Source: Acarospora socialis
Lineage: Eukaryota > Ascomycota > Lecanoromycetes > Acarosporales > Acarosporaceae
Assembly (NCBI GenBank): GCA_025617375.2
Contig: JAMYGW020000010.1
Location: 558,001 to 622,000, forward strand
DNA: 64,000 nucleotides
Reading direction: 5' to 3'
The position numbers and the translations under genes are program-made. The notes beneath the pieces are model-generated. The model saw nothing but the letters and a program-made list of their open reading frames with translations. It was not told where the DNA came from and did no database searches. Below, piece after piece: positions 45,211-56,781 of the stretch. Positions within the stretch are counted from its first letter, which is position 1, and the number at the start of each line of letters is the position of its first letter.

Positions 45211-45307
45211 GCACCTCCGGGGAGTCGAACCCCTGATCATCACTTCACAGGACGCAACCCGCTAGTGGGAAACGTCTTTTCTGCCTACCACTCGACCATA
45301 TGAGCTC
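45211..45307 (-). tRNA. tRNA-like sequence, possibly a tRNA pseudogene
   Basis: On the minus strand there is an A box (TGGTCGAGTGG) and a perfect B box (GGTTCGACTCC) about 60 nt apart, with a GGAGGTGC 3' end typical of a tRNA-Gly acceptor. I could not obtain a clean fold. The 5' acceptor side (GAGCTCA) pairs poorly. A GACGT/GCGTC stem would give a CCC loop with a short intron, but the D-side and variable regions are then too long. It is either a degenerate tRNA or one with an insertion. Confidence 0.45.
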
Positions 45308-45465
45308 GTAGTTGAAATTTCATTAGGCAGAAAGGTGCTATCGGAATATATAAAGCACGAAACGCTAAGCGAGCTATCTCCAGCTTTTCTGGTGTTGTGG
45401 CTGGCAGTTTTGGGGGAACGCTAGTACTAGCGCCGGGAGCTACGTTTCGAAACCCAACAACGAAG

Positions 45466-46792
45466 ATGTTTCAGGCTTGGCCGCGGCAAGAAGCAGCCCC
45501 ACCACCCCCACCAACTCAGGCAGCCACAATGACGCGAAAGTACAAGCATTCGCATCTTGTTCGTCGTAAACCAAAAGCAAAGGCAAAACCAGAAGCAACA
45601 CCTGAAGACAGACCTCAGAAGCAGAGACGGTTGAACTCCGATCATTCAGACCTTCCAATACATCCATCTCAACAGCACCTTACCTCGACTCGACCGCCGC
45701 CCGAGCCACTGCTACCACAAGCTCAAGAGTCTCAAGACCTTATCTCCACAAAACTTCCCCCTGAACCCCTGTCACCAACGGCACAGGAATCTTCGAATCC
45801 ATCCTCTGCCATGGCGGAAGCAACGGAACAGTCATCCACAGGGCACGATGATCCAGATGTGTCATCGAACAGTAAAGCCTTCATACCACTCGGTCCGTCT
45901 CGTCTCTGCCACACTACATCTCCATCATCAACATATCTACCAACTCAATCTATCTGCTCTGACTAACGCCAACTGCTCCTCAGAGAACAACCCCGACGTA
46001 ATGTCGCACCTAGTCCACCAACTCGGCCTCTCCCCCACCATCGGCTTCCACGACGTCTACAGCATCGACGACCCAGACCTCCTTGCCTTCGTGCCCCGCC
46101 CCGCCTACGCCCTCCTCCTCGTCTTCCCCGTCAACGACACGTACGAGAAATTCCGGCGCGAAGAAGACGCCTCCAAGCCCGAGTATGACGGCTGCGGGCC
46201 GGACGAGGAGGTCGTGTGGTTCAAGCAGACGATCCGCAATGCGTGCGGTTTGATTGGACTTCTGCATGGCGTCTGCAATGGAGAAGCCAGGGGCTTCATC
46301 GGTATGTTCTACCAGCACCTGTTCCCTCGGTCTCTCGCGCCGTCCCACTCCAATCCACCGTCCATAACGAAACCCGACCCGCCTGATTGATGAATGTATG
46401 GTACGATAGACCCTCAATCCGACCTCTCAACCCTCCTCATCTCCGCCATCCCCCTCCGCCCCAACCCCCGCGCCGACCTCCTCTACCACTCACACGCCCT
46501 CGAATCCGCACACGCGTCCGCCGCCACCCGCGGCGACACGACGGCACCCTCGGCCGACGCCAACGTCGACCTGCACTACGTCTGCTTCGTCAAGTCCGGC
46601 AACAAGCACCTCTGGGAGCTGGACGGGCGGAGAAAAGGGCCGCTGGATCGAGGCGTCTTGGCGGAGGACGAGGACGTGTTGAGTGAGAAGGCGTTGAGTC
46701 TGGGAGTCAAGAGTTTCTTGAAGAGGGAGGAGGAGAAGGAGGGTGGGGAGTTGCGGTTCAGTTTGGTGGCGTTGGGGCCGAGTCTGGATTGA
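45466..46792 (+). CDS. YUH1: Ubiquitin C-terminal hydrolase (UCH, C12) with long basic N-terminal extension
   Basis: Exons 45466-45892, 45984-46301 and 46410-46792 give 375 residues; a second ATG at 45529 would give 354. The catalytic domain starts at FIPLENNPDVMSHLVHQLGL, restored by the first splice. It has the oxyanion Gln and active Cys in VVWFKQTIRNACGLIGLLHG, the His in DLHYVCFV and the Asp in WELDGRRKGP. UCH enzymes remove small adducts from the ubiquitin C-terminus and process ubiquitin precursors. Usual length is about 230; here roughly 140 extra residues precede the domain, Pro/Ser-rich with a basic start MTRKYKHSHLVRRKPKAKAK that could be a nuclear signal and is nearly the same as the start of RPC37 next door. 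A TATATAAAG lies at 45347-45355. Confidence 0.9.
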
Positions 46793-47140
46793 AGGACGCA
46801 TGGGATGTGGTGTAGTGGCCGGAGGGCATTTGTATCGAGCATTGTTAGGAGGCGGCTTACGTGATAGTTTGCATAGCGATAAGGCGGACTTCTATGGTAA
46901 CTGCGGTGGACTGTGATACGAAGCTTTTCGTTCCACAAGCATGGGTCCCTCCGAACGATTGACTCTTAGGATAAACAACCGTTATTCGTTACCATAGATC
47001 TAAGATACCAACTCCAAGATTACCCCCTCCCAACCCAGCCGTAAGCTCTGCTCTGGATACAATAAGCCATACCATCGCTATGCCATACACACGAACCATG
47101 CCCGCACAAAATAAGCCTCCCGGGGCCCTCCCCAAACCCC
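46793..47140. other. Intergenic between convergent genes
   Basis: 348 bp, nothing recognised. Confidence 0.4.
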
Positions 47141-49197
47141 CTAAACATCCTCCATATCCTCCTCCTCCTTCCCAATCTCCCCCCTCGCCCTCCTCACCGC
47201 CGCGACCCCCTCCCCCAACAACCCACTATCATTCCTCCACGCCCCCTCCACCTCCCACCATGCCTTCTGCCTCCCCTTCCCCAACTTCCTGCGCACGAAC
47301 AGGAGTCTCCTCCTGCGATCCGACTCGCTGCGCAGGAAGCGGCCGCGCGCCTGGAGCGCCAACTCCGTCTCGGGGTCGCCGGCCATGACCAAACCGCGAC
47401 GGATGCGGCGCTCCAGGGCGGCGTCATTCTCCGGGCCGAGCCCACCGGCGGAAGCGGACGCGGCGGCGGCCGCCCGGCTCAGCGGGTCGCGGCGGTCGCC
47501 CCGGCGGTGGGCCCAGAAGCGGAAACTGTCGGGGAGGGAGCGGCGCGAGCCGGGGATGTGTTGCCAGGGCCGCTCGCGGAGGACGAAGACGAGGCAGTCG
47601 ACGGCGGCCTGCAGGGCGAGGGTGACGGTGCTGGCGCAGGAGAGGGCGAAGGAGGGGCGGGCGGCGTAGGCGTCGGAGTAGGAGCGGCAGTGGGCGATGA
47701 AGGGCACGATCCACATGACCATGTAGACGAGCGGGTAGAGGAAGAGCAGGGTCACTTGGCGCTGCGTGGCGTGGCGGCGCTTGCGCAGCTGCGCGGCGTT
47801 GAAGTCGGGCCCGGAGGAGAGGAAGGAGGTCAGGGTGAGGGGCTCCGGGTGGGTGTGGGTGTGGGTGGCGTGCTGGCGGAGGGAGGGTCGCGGGAGGTGT
47901 AGGGCTTGCAGGACGTTAGGGCTGTGTGGTGGGGCGCGGTGGGTCGATGTCGAGTCTGGGGTCGTGGTGGTGGTAGTGGTGGCGTCGGTGCTGTCGGTCG
48001 GGGTGGTGGATGATTGGGTGTCTTCTTCGACGGGCATGAGTGAGGCGGGATAGGTGTTGAACGTGAGAGCTTCCCAAGAGGGCTTTGCGCGTGCGATGGC
48101 GGTGTCGGGTAGACGGATTATGTTATCGGTATTAAGGTTGATGTATTGTGTAGAGATTGAACCGTCCGATCTTCCTTGACTCGATGGTGTTTCGGTGGAA
48201 AGATCCTCGGACGATGACAGCAAGCCGTGACTGATCAGTTTTGGTGTCGAAGGTGGGCCGCGAAGAGCATTTGGAAGTTTGAGATCGTATGCACCACTCT
48301 GCTGGGCTTTCCTGTCACTGAACCAGGCGTCGTGATTGTTCTGTGTCTGTTTGTATTCGCCGCTGAACCCGCGGAATTGTAATTTGACGTATGCGTAGAT
48401 GGAGACGTAGACAACGATGATGGTGAAGAAGATGATGTAGCGCGGTGCCCAGCTGAGAGCGATTCGGTACCAGTAGGGTCGGATGCGTAGGTAACAGTGA
48501 GTAGCTTGCGAAATGTAGGCTGCCTTGGGGCTGATGAAGGCAAGACTCGCCATGACGAGAGGAAAGCCGACCCAAACGGCATATGCGTACTTCCGGTATG
48601 GGTAGAGGCCGGCATTCCCAGTTGCCTTGGTCGTATTCAGGATGTAAAGCGCAGTATGGATTGCAATCATCAAGACCGCCAAGTCTGTATCATTGTGAAC
48701 TCATGGCTAAGAAGGATCAATCTACAAGTGCAGCTACTACATACCAGATGCTTCAGCGCCGACTGCGTATAGGAATCCGCTCACATTACAGTAAGCCGAC
48801 CCGCTTTGCAGAGCTCCGTTGGTGAGGGCGACGATGGGACTTATAAACAGCCATATCGCTCTGAGGACGTTGCTCTGGATCAGGAGCATGACGAGACTTT
48901 CCAGCCCACTATGTCAGCTTTACTACTCGTGTCATGACACTCAGTTAAGACCACAGAGAGCACTCACTGATGGCGGAAGCTCCTCTTCATCTTGAGGAAC
49001 CAGTAGGACGTTATCAAGCTCGCCACGATACTGGTCGAAGCAGCCGTGAGGGCCAGTACTTGGGCGATATACTGCTGATCAGGTGTGAATGTTTTCGTAG
49101 GTTCCAGAGAGCTGCTGAGAGCGCGCCGTATGAAGACCTTGCTGTTCATTAGCGACGGAAGATAATCCCAGGTGCTGCTGGCAGGTAACGGTGCCAT
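47141..49197 (-). CDS. Gpr1/Git3-type G protein-coupled receptor
   Basis: Exons 49197-48968, 48896-48745 and 48684-47141 give 641 residues. The N-terminal seven-helix part begins with a helix ending YWFLKMKRSFRHH, then LVMLLIQSNVLRAIWLFISP, helix 3 with GFLYAVGAEASDLAVLMIAI, helix 4 at YAVWVGFPLVMASLAFI and helix 5 at YIIFFTIIVVYVSIYAYVKL. A long Ser/Thr-rich third cytoplasmic loop of about 200 residues follows, then the Gpr1_C region (RQVTLLFLYPLVYMVMWIVP and CASTVTLALQAAVDCLVFVL) with helices 6 and 7, and a basic C-terminal tail. Git3/Gpr1 receptors sense glucose or amino acids and signal through the Gpa2 class of G-alpha to adenylate cyclase. The receptor class is clear; the ligand is not. 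The ATG at 49197 is preferred over one eight codons earlier. Confidence 0.9.
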
Positions 49198-50952
49198 CGT
49201 CGCTAGGGCAGAGATGCACAATGACGGAGACAGACGTGAGGGGGAGAAGTACGATGTTGACAGAGCAAGCAGAGCGACACACGCGCAGAGAAAAGAGGTC
49301 GAGCAGACTGAAGATATGGCCTTGACGCCATTTGGACTGGTTGGAGATGGAAAGTGCGTTCGGTATGTTGATAGAGTTCTGCCATCTTGGGCAACATCAC
49401 AATATCTTCCTTCTCTACCAGGTACACCGAGGTTCCCGCCGAACCTGCTCTGCTTGAAGAAAGATATCCAGGATTGTTATAGTACAATCAGAAGATGGAA
49501 AGATTACCTTAGGAAAACGAGAGTAGGAATAAAGAACAAAGGCCAGTAAGGGATCAATAGTACACTCTTAGGAGCTACCTTCTGGTAGCGGGCACGACAA
49601 GCAGGTACGAATAAGAGCAACGGCAAGGAGCAGCGGGCGCCATAACCTATGATACATCTGCGGCTTAGATGAGTTTCGTTTTATTTCCAACGGTTTGCAG
49701 ACCTTGGTCATCATCCTGTCAGTATCTAAGGTATAATCGTTTTGATGCTTGATGCCCAGGAGAAGCCACAACCTTAAACCGACCCACTCCAAGATCCCTA
49801 TTAAAGGTCCCGCGGCCAGAAACCCATGTCTTTGGGACTTAACACTACCTACCCCCTTACATCCTTAGCCCTAAAATCCCGCCGCAAATTACTCTACCCT
49901 ATTCTACTCTGTGTAATGTCTCTTGCACATCCCAACAAGAAACAGTGGTACAGTAGCTTTGTTCAGACCTTACCCAGAGCATGACCCGGAATTGACTTCC
50001 TTTCCGCTTGACTCGATTGCGCTTGAGTTCAAAAGCTGAACCACTGTACCATATAATGGAGTGCCTAGGTAGGAGCCGCCATAAGTCCCTCAAGACCCTG
50101 ATGCTACGGGTGTCTGACTGCTGCGTTTTGCTCTCTTCGACCAGTCAAGCTGGATACTCCTGCGATAGCGTTGGGAGTGAATTTGACAAGCAAACATGAT
50201 TCAAATGACTGTACTAGGTAGAGAAGTGATGGTGGCGATAAGGGTGCGAACCATACCTACGTGAATCGATCACCCCGGTGGAGCTGACATCCTTACCACG
50301 GCAGATTTGGGTCTAGTGCTGCCAAGACCGCCGGATCCAGGTCGCGACTCACGACAAAGAAAAACAATGACATGGAAATCTCGACTTTCGTCATGTTCCT
50401 CCCGCATGCGGATCAACATATATCAACAATCTTTCTGCAATAAGTAAGAACTCATTTACAGACGCGCCTTATATCTCTCTTCGGTAGACAAAGGAGAGTG
50501 ATTGCCTTATATGTCTGCACCCATTGTCTTCAGACCTGCGATACGCAGTAACTCCCCAAGAAGTTTGCGCGTCGCAACCCAACCGCTCAAAAACAACTTT
50601 ATATGGCGACATTCGTACCACAAGTCTCGATGACAATAGCAGAAACCACGATCAGACTCTGCAATTGATTTGCCTCTGCGTGTCTATTGACGGTTCGACA
50701 CTTCTCGTTGTACAATAGCAGGATCTCGGTGAATCCAACCACAATAGCAAGTTTGTAGCTTCCAGGTCAGTCCATCGTGTTATCGCTGTGTTTCTCGTCT
50801 CTTCTTCCCTCTTCATACCCAAACCACATCTTTGACCGACCCAAACACCACTTACTTGACATCTCCAACCACGTCCTTGAACTTTTGTACATCCCGAACA
50901 AACATCTCTCACACCGCGTCATTCTTGCTTTCTGGAAAAGCAGATTCCTATC
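49198..50952. other. Intergenic, nothing recognised
   Basis: About 1.75 kb between the divergent GPCR and SUN genes. Only short frames are present. A pyrimidine-rich leader precedes 50953. Confidence 0.4.
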
Positions 50953-52456
50953 ATGTCGCGCGCAAGCAGTCAGTGCTCTGTCTTATGTTGACCGATCCTT
51001 TGGTGGTGTACTGGCTGACATCTGGGTCATCGAAGGTGTAGCAAGCGGGATGACCACTCCACGCCGCTCCACGAGGACGGCAAGCCGTGGGGTTACCACG
51101 GCCGATGGCTTACCGGCAATACAGGTGAAGCAGTCCTACGCTTATGGTTCTCCGGGGACGCCCACCTTGCCCAGGAAGCTCGTAAAGCACGACGGCTCCA
51201 AGACGGCCGCCGAATTGCTCGCCGCGGGCGTAGCAGAGGCTAAACTGCGACGGAAGGGTATGTTGATACCAGAACCACTACTTCCCGTGCCACCCTCGCC
51301 GCTGGGCGGAAGGAAGCGCAGGCCTCCTCTACGACTTACTCCTCTCCGCGAGCTACCGCCTGGGGTTGGGCCCCCATTGATCGATTGCGGCGGATACTTC
51401 AATCAAAACAATGACAGTTCATTTTTGGCGAACGGAAGCTATATTCGCGAACGCGGTCTCTTCCGATTCGTCTTCGAATGGCTCATCATTATCGGAAAGT
51501 TCCTGTTCAGATGGACGAAGCGATTGCTCAGGTATCTCTTCCTTTTGGGCCTTCTCCTCACTCCACTTTGGGCCGCTTGGTTCTGGGGTCCGTCTCTGGG
51601 CAGAAAACTCCATCTGCCTGCGCTCTCGGAGAGGTTTACTTGGCCCTTCACACGCCCTTACGGATACGTGCATCCCGGTGGCAACCAAGAATTCGGACCG
51701 GATGTGAGCGCGATAGTCAACCGCATGTCAGCTCTCGAACGTAGCTTCAAAGACATACGATTCGGGGCTGCAGTGGCAGGCCCGTCATCAGCTACACCGG
51801 CTCGTCAAGTCAACTTCTTCTCGACCGGGCTAGGTGCTGTCGTCGACCCTTATCTCTCGTCACCCACCAAGAAAAGAGAGATCACTTTCCTGCAGCGAGG
51901 CGTCGTCAGTTTCTTGGGTCTGGACCTTCGCAAGCCATTGCCTCCTGTTGCCGCTTTGGAGCCTTGGGACGACATTGGCGACTGCTGGTGTGCGCCTCCT
52001 GGAAGGGGGAAAGCTCAACTCGCCGTACTGCTACCTCGTCTGATCTACCCGACCGCTATCACCGTCGAGCACATCCAACCCGGAGGCAGTCTCGACATTG
52101 CAGCAGCGCCGAAGGATATGGAACTTTGGGCGCAGATACAAGACGAGGAGACGCGTGAAGCTGTCGCCAACGCAGCATTCCCCCTTCTCGGCCATGTAAT
52201 CGATTCCAGCAACAACCTCGGTCCCACTTACGTCCGCGTCGGCACATGGCAATACAGCATTCATAAGCCGAACCATGTTCAGACCTTCACTATGGCTGTC
52301 GACTTGGAACACTTCAACGCCAAGGTCGAGAAGGTCGTGGTCCGGGCGACGACGAACTGGGGTGGCCAAGACTATACCTGCTTCTATCGCCTCCGCCTGT
52401 TTGGAAAGCTCGCCGATGGGATTCAGGATACTTTGGAGACTTTTCCATTAGAATAG
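50953..52456 (+). CDS. SUN-domain nuclear envelope protein (Sad1-like)
   Basis: The main exon is 51036-52456. I prefer a 16-nt first exon 50953-50968 (MSRAS) spliced over 67 nt (gtcagt, branch gctgac, tcgaag) to give MSRASSVASGMTTPRRSTRT and 478 residues; the alternative is to start at the ATG at 51050. The basic N-terminus faces the nucleus. Hydrophobic segments occur at FVFEWLIIIGKFLF and LLRYLFLLGLLLTPLWAAWF. The C-terminal half is a SUN domain: DIGDCWCAPPGRGKAQLAVL, LIYPTAITVEHIQPGGSLDI, DMELWAQI and a final WGGQDYTCFYRLRLFG. SUN proteins bind KASH partners in the perinuclear space and tether chromosomes and spindle poles to the envelope. The coiled coil before the SUN domain is short. 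Confidence 0.88.
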
Positions 52457-52792
52457 ATTGTACGGATAGCGACTGCACCCACGGCATACATAGAGGGGGC
52501 TTAAAGGCCACATCTCTGTCGATGCACTTTGATAGTGGTATCTAGACTCTTAAAGCAAAGTCAGGCCGTGGAGGGGTAAGGAGTTATTATTGGCGTTTGT
52601 GTCGGTGTGGCAGGGAGGATGCTTTCGTCTTTCTGTCACAGCGATACCATAGCAAGCTGTTGCCTTAAAGGTCTAGGATAATCTTATGTTAAATCAGCAG
52701 TCAAAACATGCAAAACTTAACACAGAATATCTACATTCTGGTGTTCTAGCGATTGAGGTATCTCCATCTGCACTGGTTGTAACTAGTGCTTA
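52457..52792. other. Intergenic between convergent genes
   Basis: 336 bp, nothing recognised. Confidence 0.4.
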
Positions 52793-53342
52793 CTACACAT
52801 CTATGAAGCCAATGTGAAGCTTGAACCTCCTGACCTTTTCTTCAACCGTAGAATTACCGGCATCAATTCCATACGCTCTCAAAAGATTGATAAGATCATT
52901 GTCTATTATAGATAAGCTGATGATCATGCACTGAGGTCAAAGGAGTAGAACTGACTGCTCATCGTTCTCAACACAGATACATCTGTTGGAAAGAGTTCAG
53001 GTAATCTCCCCGTTTGAGGGTTGAAGTGGAGCGAATGCAATCTCGCGGTTTCGAATTTGCGAATTACGAAGCCGAGCCACAACATTGAATTCCCTAAATC
53101 TTCTTGATAAAGTAGAGAGATATGAAAGAAAGAGTGACTCACTGCACAGTCATATGGTTCTCAATAGCATTGAACCGCTCAACCATTTCTGTTTGAATAT
53201 CCTCCAACTTTGTGTCCAGCCGAGCGAGGGCAAGAAGTATAGGATGTCCTTGATCAATGGCAGGGAGGTTGCTGAGCCGACCGACTTCTTCAGTAACAAT
53301 GGTGAGTGACTCTACGAGACGTGGGACATTTGGTTGTGCCAT
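52793..53342 (-). CDS. Small coiled-coil fungal protein, unknown function
   Basis: Proposed exons 53342-53143, 53041-52956 and 52902-52793 give 131 residues. The first exon encodes MAQPNVPRLVESLTIVTEEV and then ILLALARLDTKLEDIQTEMV, an amphipathic helix suited to a coiled coil. The second gives LHSLHFNPQTGRLPELFPTD, and the third LINLLRAYGIDAGNSTVEEK and RRFKLHIGFIDV. The order (helix, LxxLxxxxTGxxPxxFP, then a short helix ending in HIG) recalls a common family of small fungal proteins without known role. The last intron is well supported by phase and family text. The first acceptor (cgcgag at 53042) is weak, and the exon could begin elsewhere. Confidence 0.6.
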
Positions 53343-53753
53343 GATTGCTGAAAAGCAAAGTTGAAAATAATTAAAGGTAACTTCAGTGGAATTTATGGGC
53401 AGATCGCCGGAAATCGTTACCCTATTCTACGGTAGCCTTGTGCAGCCAACTGGGCGTGACATCTCCCGACCGATTTCCTACTGCACCTACAGTACCTCAT
53501 CCATCCCTAATCGCTGCCCTCCATCGATCCGGCGGCCCGCTATCTAGTAGCTGCACTCCGAAAGCCTCATTGCGCCATACCTGATGACACGGGTCCCTGC
53601 AGATGATACCTTGTCGACCTGCACATATGGAGGGTCCCCGTGCGGGTGGAGTCGGGTTAGACAACGCCAAACACTGGATCCTCGGTCTCGCGCCAGCGGG
53701 GCAATCATCCCGCGAAGCATCCCCATAGTTAACCCCTCCCAGCATAACGCACG
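53343..53753. other. Intergenic between divergent genes
   Basis: 411 bp upstream of both the small coiled-coil gene and the dehydrogenase. Nothing recognised. Confidence 0.4.
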
Positions 53754-55110
53754 ATGAGGGCAGCAGCGAGAGCGGTGCGATTCGCACCTTCGAAGCTTTG
53801 GCTATCAAGTAATGCTGCTTTACCTGCTGAAAGATGTTTCTCCACCACTGCTGGCAGGCACGCGACTTGGGGCTTCATCGGTCTTGGCCAGATGGGTGAG
53901 TGGATTGTTGACCACCATGCCTTGCGATAAAGGTCTGCTCGCTGACGATGTGGTTCCCAGGTTACCCTATGGCCAAAAACCTACGAGCTAAGATACCTGC
54001 GAGCGACACGCTGGTCATCTACGATCGTAACACCGATGCCACCATACGGTTTGCCGAGGAGGTCGGAATAGCAGCTTCGAACATCGGCGCTCCTGAGAAA
54101 GGCACCGGCATCGAGGTGGCAGCAGGGCCTCGAGAGGTGGCCGAGAAATCGGTGAGACTACTGTCCATACACCACGACTGCCATTTCCCGTTCACATGAT
54201 GAGCATTCTATCCATGATCTAAGTTGGGGGCTACTCTCTACAGAGTAGCTCTTGTCATGATTTCATAACTTCTACATCAAAGCCAATCCTCTGAAACCCC
54301 ACCCCTTACCAACCCACCACCTCCCTCAATCGACCATCCTGACATCACCCCACTGACTGACGCACTCCACCAAAGGAAACCATCATCACCGTCCTCCCCG
54401 AGCCCTCGCACGTCAAAACCGTCTTCCACGCCCTCCTCGAACACCCGCTCCCCGCCTCCCCCTCCGCAAACGAGCGCCTCTTCATCGACTGCTCGACCAT
54501 CGACCCGACCTCCTCCCGCGAAGTCGCCAACGCCGTGCACAGCACCGCGCAAGGCCGCTTCGTGGACGCACCCATGTCCGGCGGCGTGGTCGGCGCGCGA
54601 GCCGGCACCCTAACCTTCATGCTCGGCGCCTCCTCCAAAAGCGGCGCCCTGGTCGAGCGCGTCCGGCCCGTCCTCGGCCTCATGGGCCGCCGCGTCCTGC
54701 ACCTCGGCGACCAGGGCGCCGGCCTCTCCGGCAAACTCGCCAACAACTACCTCCTGGCCGTCAGCAACATCGCGACGGCCGAGGCGATGAATCTGGGCAT
54801 CAAGTGGGGGCTCGATCCGAAGGTCCTGGGCGACATGATCAACTCGAGTACGGGGCGGTGTTGGGCGAGCGAGGTGAACAACCCCGTGCCTGGGGTGGTG
54901 GAGGGGGCGCCGGCGGGGAGGGATTATGAGGGCGGGTTCGGGGTCAGTCTGATGAAGAAGGATTTGAAGCTCGCGGTTGCGGCGGCGAAGGAGGCGGGCG
55001 CGAGGCTGGAGTTGAGTGAGAAGGCGCTGGAGGTGTATGAGGAGGCGGAGGGGGAGTTCAGGGGAAAGGACTTTAGTGTGGTTTATAGGTGGCTGGGTGG
55101 AAGGGAGTGA
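53754..55110 (+). CDS. 3-hydroxyisobutyrate dehydrogenase, mitochondrial
   Basis: Exons 53754-53895, 53961-54151 and 54376-55110 give 355 residues. The enzyme oxidises 3-hydroxyisobutyrate with NAD+ in valine breakdown. The N-terminus (MRAAARAVRFAPSKLWLSSN) is a mitochondrial targeting peptide. The Rossmann motif GFIGLGQMGYPMAKNL is restored by the first splice; substrate-binding DAPMSGGVVGARAGTLTFML and the catalytic Lys in GAGLSGKLANNYLLA follow, then the all-helical C-terminal domain with MKKDLKLAVAAAKEAG. The second intron is 224 nt, the longest assigned in the window. The third exon has much higher GC content than the first two, which may reflect composition drift only. Confidence 0.93.
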
Positions 55111-55715
55111 GTGGATGGATTTGTGGATGCAGTTTAGAGCTTCTTCGAAGGATGTATGTTTAGGGTTGGGACTTTGCTGTTGCGATATAGATCACAACTA
55201 AGGTACCCTATGGTGCCGGAATCATGCGAGCTGTCCTGGTTGTCCCCACGACCCGGCTTCTCGCCGTTTGCGTAACTTGTCGCAATGCCTCTGGCCGCTT
55301 GGCACGCAATCTATCTCCATCAGCTTTCAAGGTCCTTGCGCTATCGAACTGAAGAAAGAATGACTGACACCCCAATGCTTTTATCCCTTTTCAGCCTCGA
55401 GACTTTCCTCATTGTCACGTGAGCGGTTCTTCTTCAACCTCATCGTCGCGCAGCTTAGAGCGCCGATCCTCTGCACGCTTTTAGCCAAATTTTCTGGAGA
55501 CACGATGTGGCAATGGGTCGATGAGGGGGTACTTTCTGGCGGTGGATACAATGGATAGGCTCTGAGGGCCCTCAACAAGTACTCCAACACCAAGTCTAAT
55601 TACGTTCCCTAACCAGCATCTACCCTCAACCCCTCGTCAAAATATCTCTACATTCCCCCAGCGTTCTATTCCCCTTGCCGAGGTCTTCCTCCATACAAAA
55701 CGCAATTCCCAAGAA
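55111..55715. other. Intergenic between convergent genes
   Basis: About 605 bp, nothing recognised. Confidence 0.4.
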
Positions 55716-56781
55716 CTAGACCAATGCAGCCACAAACACCCCGGCAGCAACCACCATCCCGCCCGCAACAGCGACGTTCCCTCCCACGACCGCCGCGCCG
55801 CCGGTGGAAGTCGCGAGGCCCGCTGTTGTTGTTGTTGAGGTAATACTACCACTGCCGCTGCCACTTCCACTCCCACTCGGCGCCGCACCCGCTCCCGTGC
55901 CCGTATCCGTACTCGTCGCCGTACTCGTCGCCGTCGTCGCGCTACCCGTCCCGCTCGCCACCCCGCTCGGCGCCGCCCCCGTCGTCGTCGAACTGGCACC
56001 CGCCATCCCAGCGGCCGTTGTCGTCGTCGCGTTCGAGCTAGCGCTACACACACACGCTGTGCTCGTGGTGGTGGTGGTGGTAGTCGTGGAGCTAGCGGAG
56101 CAGCCAGACGCGGACGTGGAGGCGGCGGGGCTGGAGGGAGGGGGAGTGTAGGGCGGGAGACCGGGTAGATGCTGGGTGGAGCCGAGGGAGGCGGTGCTGC
56201 TGGGCAGGGCGACGGTGAAGGTGTGGGGGTTGGGAGCTTCGGCGTAAACGGTGCCGTTGAGGGAGCAGGCGGCGTCGCCGGCTGTGGGGGAGGATTCGTA
56301 GCCTGGGTGGTGGGAAACGGGGTGGTTAGTTTGGGGATGGGGTTGCGTACTGCTGGCGGAAGAAGGGGTGGTGGCTGACTACGTACAGAGCGCGTGGGGC
56401 TTCACTCCCGTTGGAGGGATGCCGGCAAGACTGTTGGGAGCATGTCAGCGAGGGGAATGGATGGATTGGGTTCTTGTGCAGGTGGTGGGACGGACTTGTC
56501 GTTGCAGTTGCCCGGCGTACCGACCCTGTTGTTGCACCGAATGATGAAGTTCTGAGTCAGTGATGTTCCGGCGCAGAAGGCGTTGGCGTTGGGAGGGCAG
56601 ATGAACGCGTTGTTGGTGGAGTTCCTGAAGGGGAGTTTGTTAGTTGAGGTCTACGCTGGGAAACGATGTGATGCTGCCACAGCGTGGCTCAGGATCGGGT
56701 GAGAGAGGCTTACTGAGAGAGCTGGCAGTTCACCAGAGCAGCGGAGACACCGAGAAGTGTGATGGTCATGGAGGTCTTCAT
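55716..56781 (-). CDS. Secreted Ser/Thr-rich protein, probably GPI-anchored
   Basis: Exons 56781-56714, 56624-56496, 56430-56387 and 56302-55716 give 275 residues. A signal peptide covers about 1-19 (TSMTITLLGVSAALVNC). The next 100 residues form a Cys-bearing domain (ICPPNANAFCAGTSLTQNFI, CNNRVGTPGNCNDNLAGIPP, DAACSLNGTVYAEAPNPHTF) of a kind common in filamentous fungi but unnamed as far as I know. A Thr/Ser/Gly-rich stalk follows, with long runs of Thr and SGSG, and a hydrophobic C-terminus after a Gly/Ala-rich site fits GPI attachment. The exon order was chosen so that every splice keeps phase and restores NCNDNLAG and LCYESSPTAG. It is likely a cell-wall or membrane-surface protein. Confidence 0.8.

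Noticed and set aside
47507-47902. Long plus-strand frame, Gly/Glu/Val-rich
   Set aside because: It is the GC-rich shadow of the GPCR third loop and tail on the other strand.
55804-56151. Plus-strand Val/Pro-rich frame
   Set aside because: Shadow of the Thr/Ser-rich stalk of the GPI-anchored protein on the minus strand.
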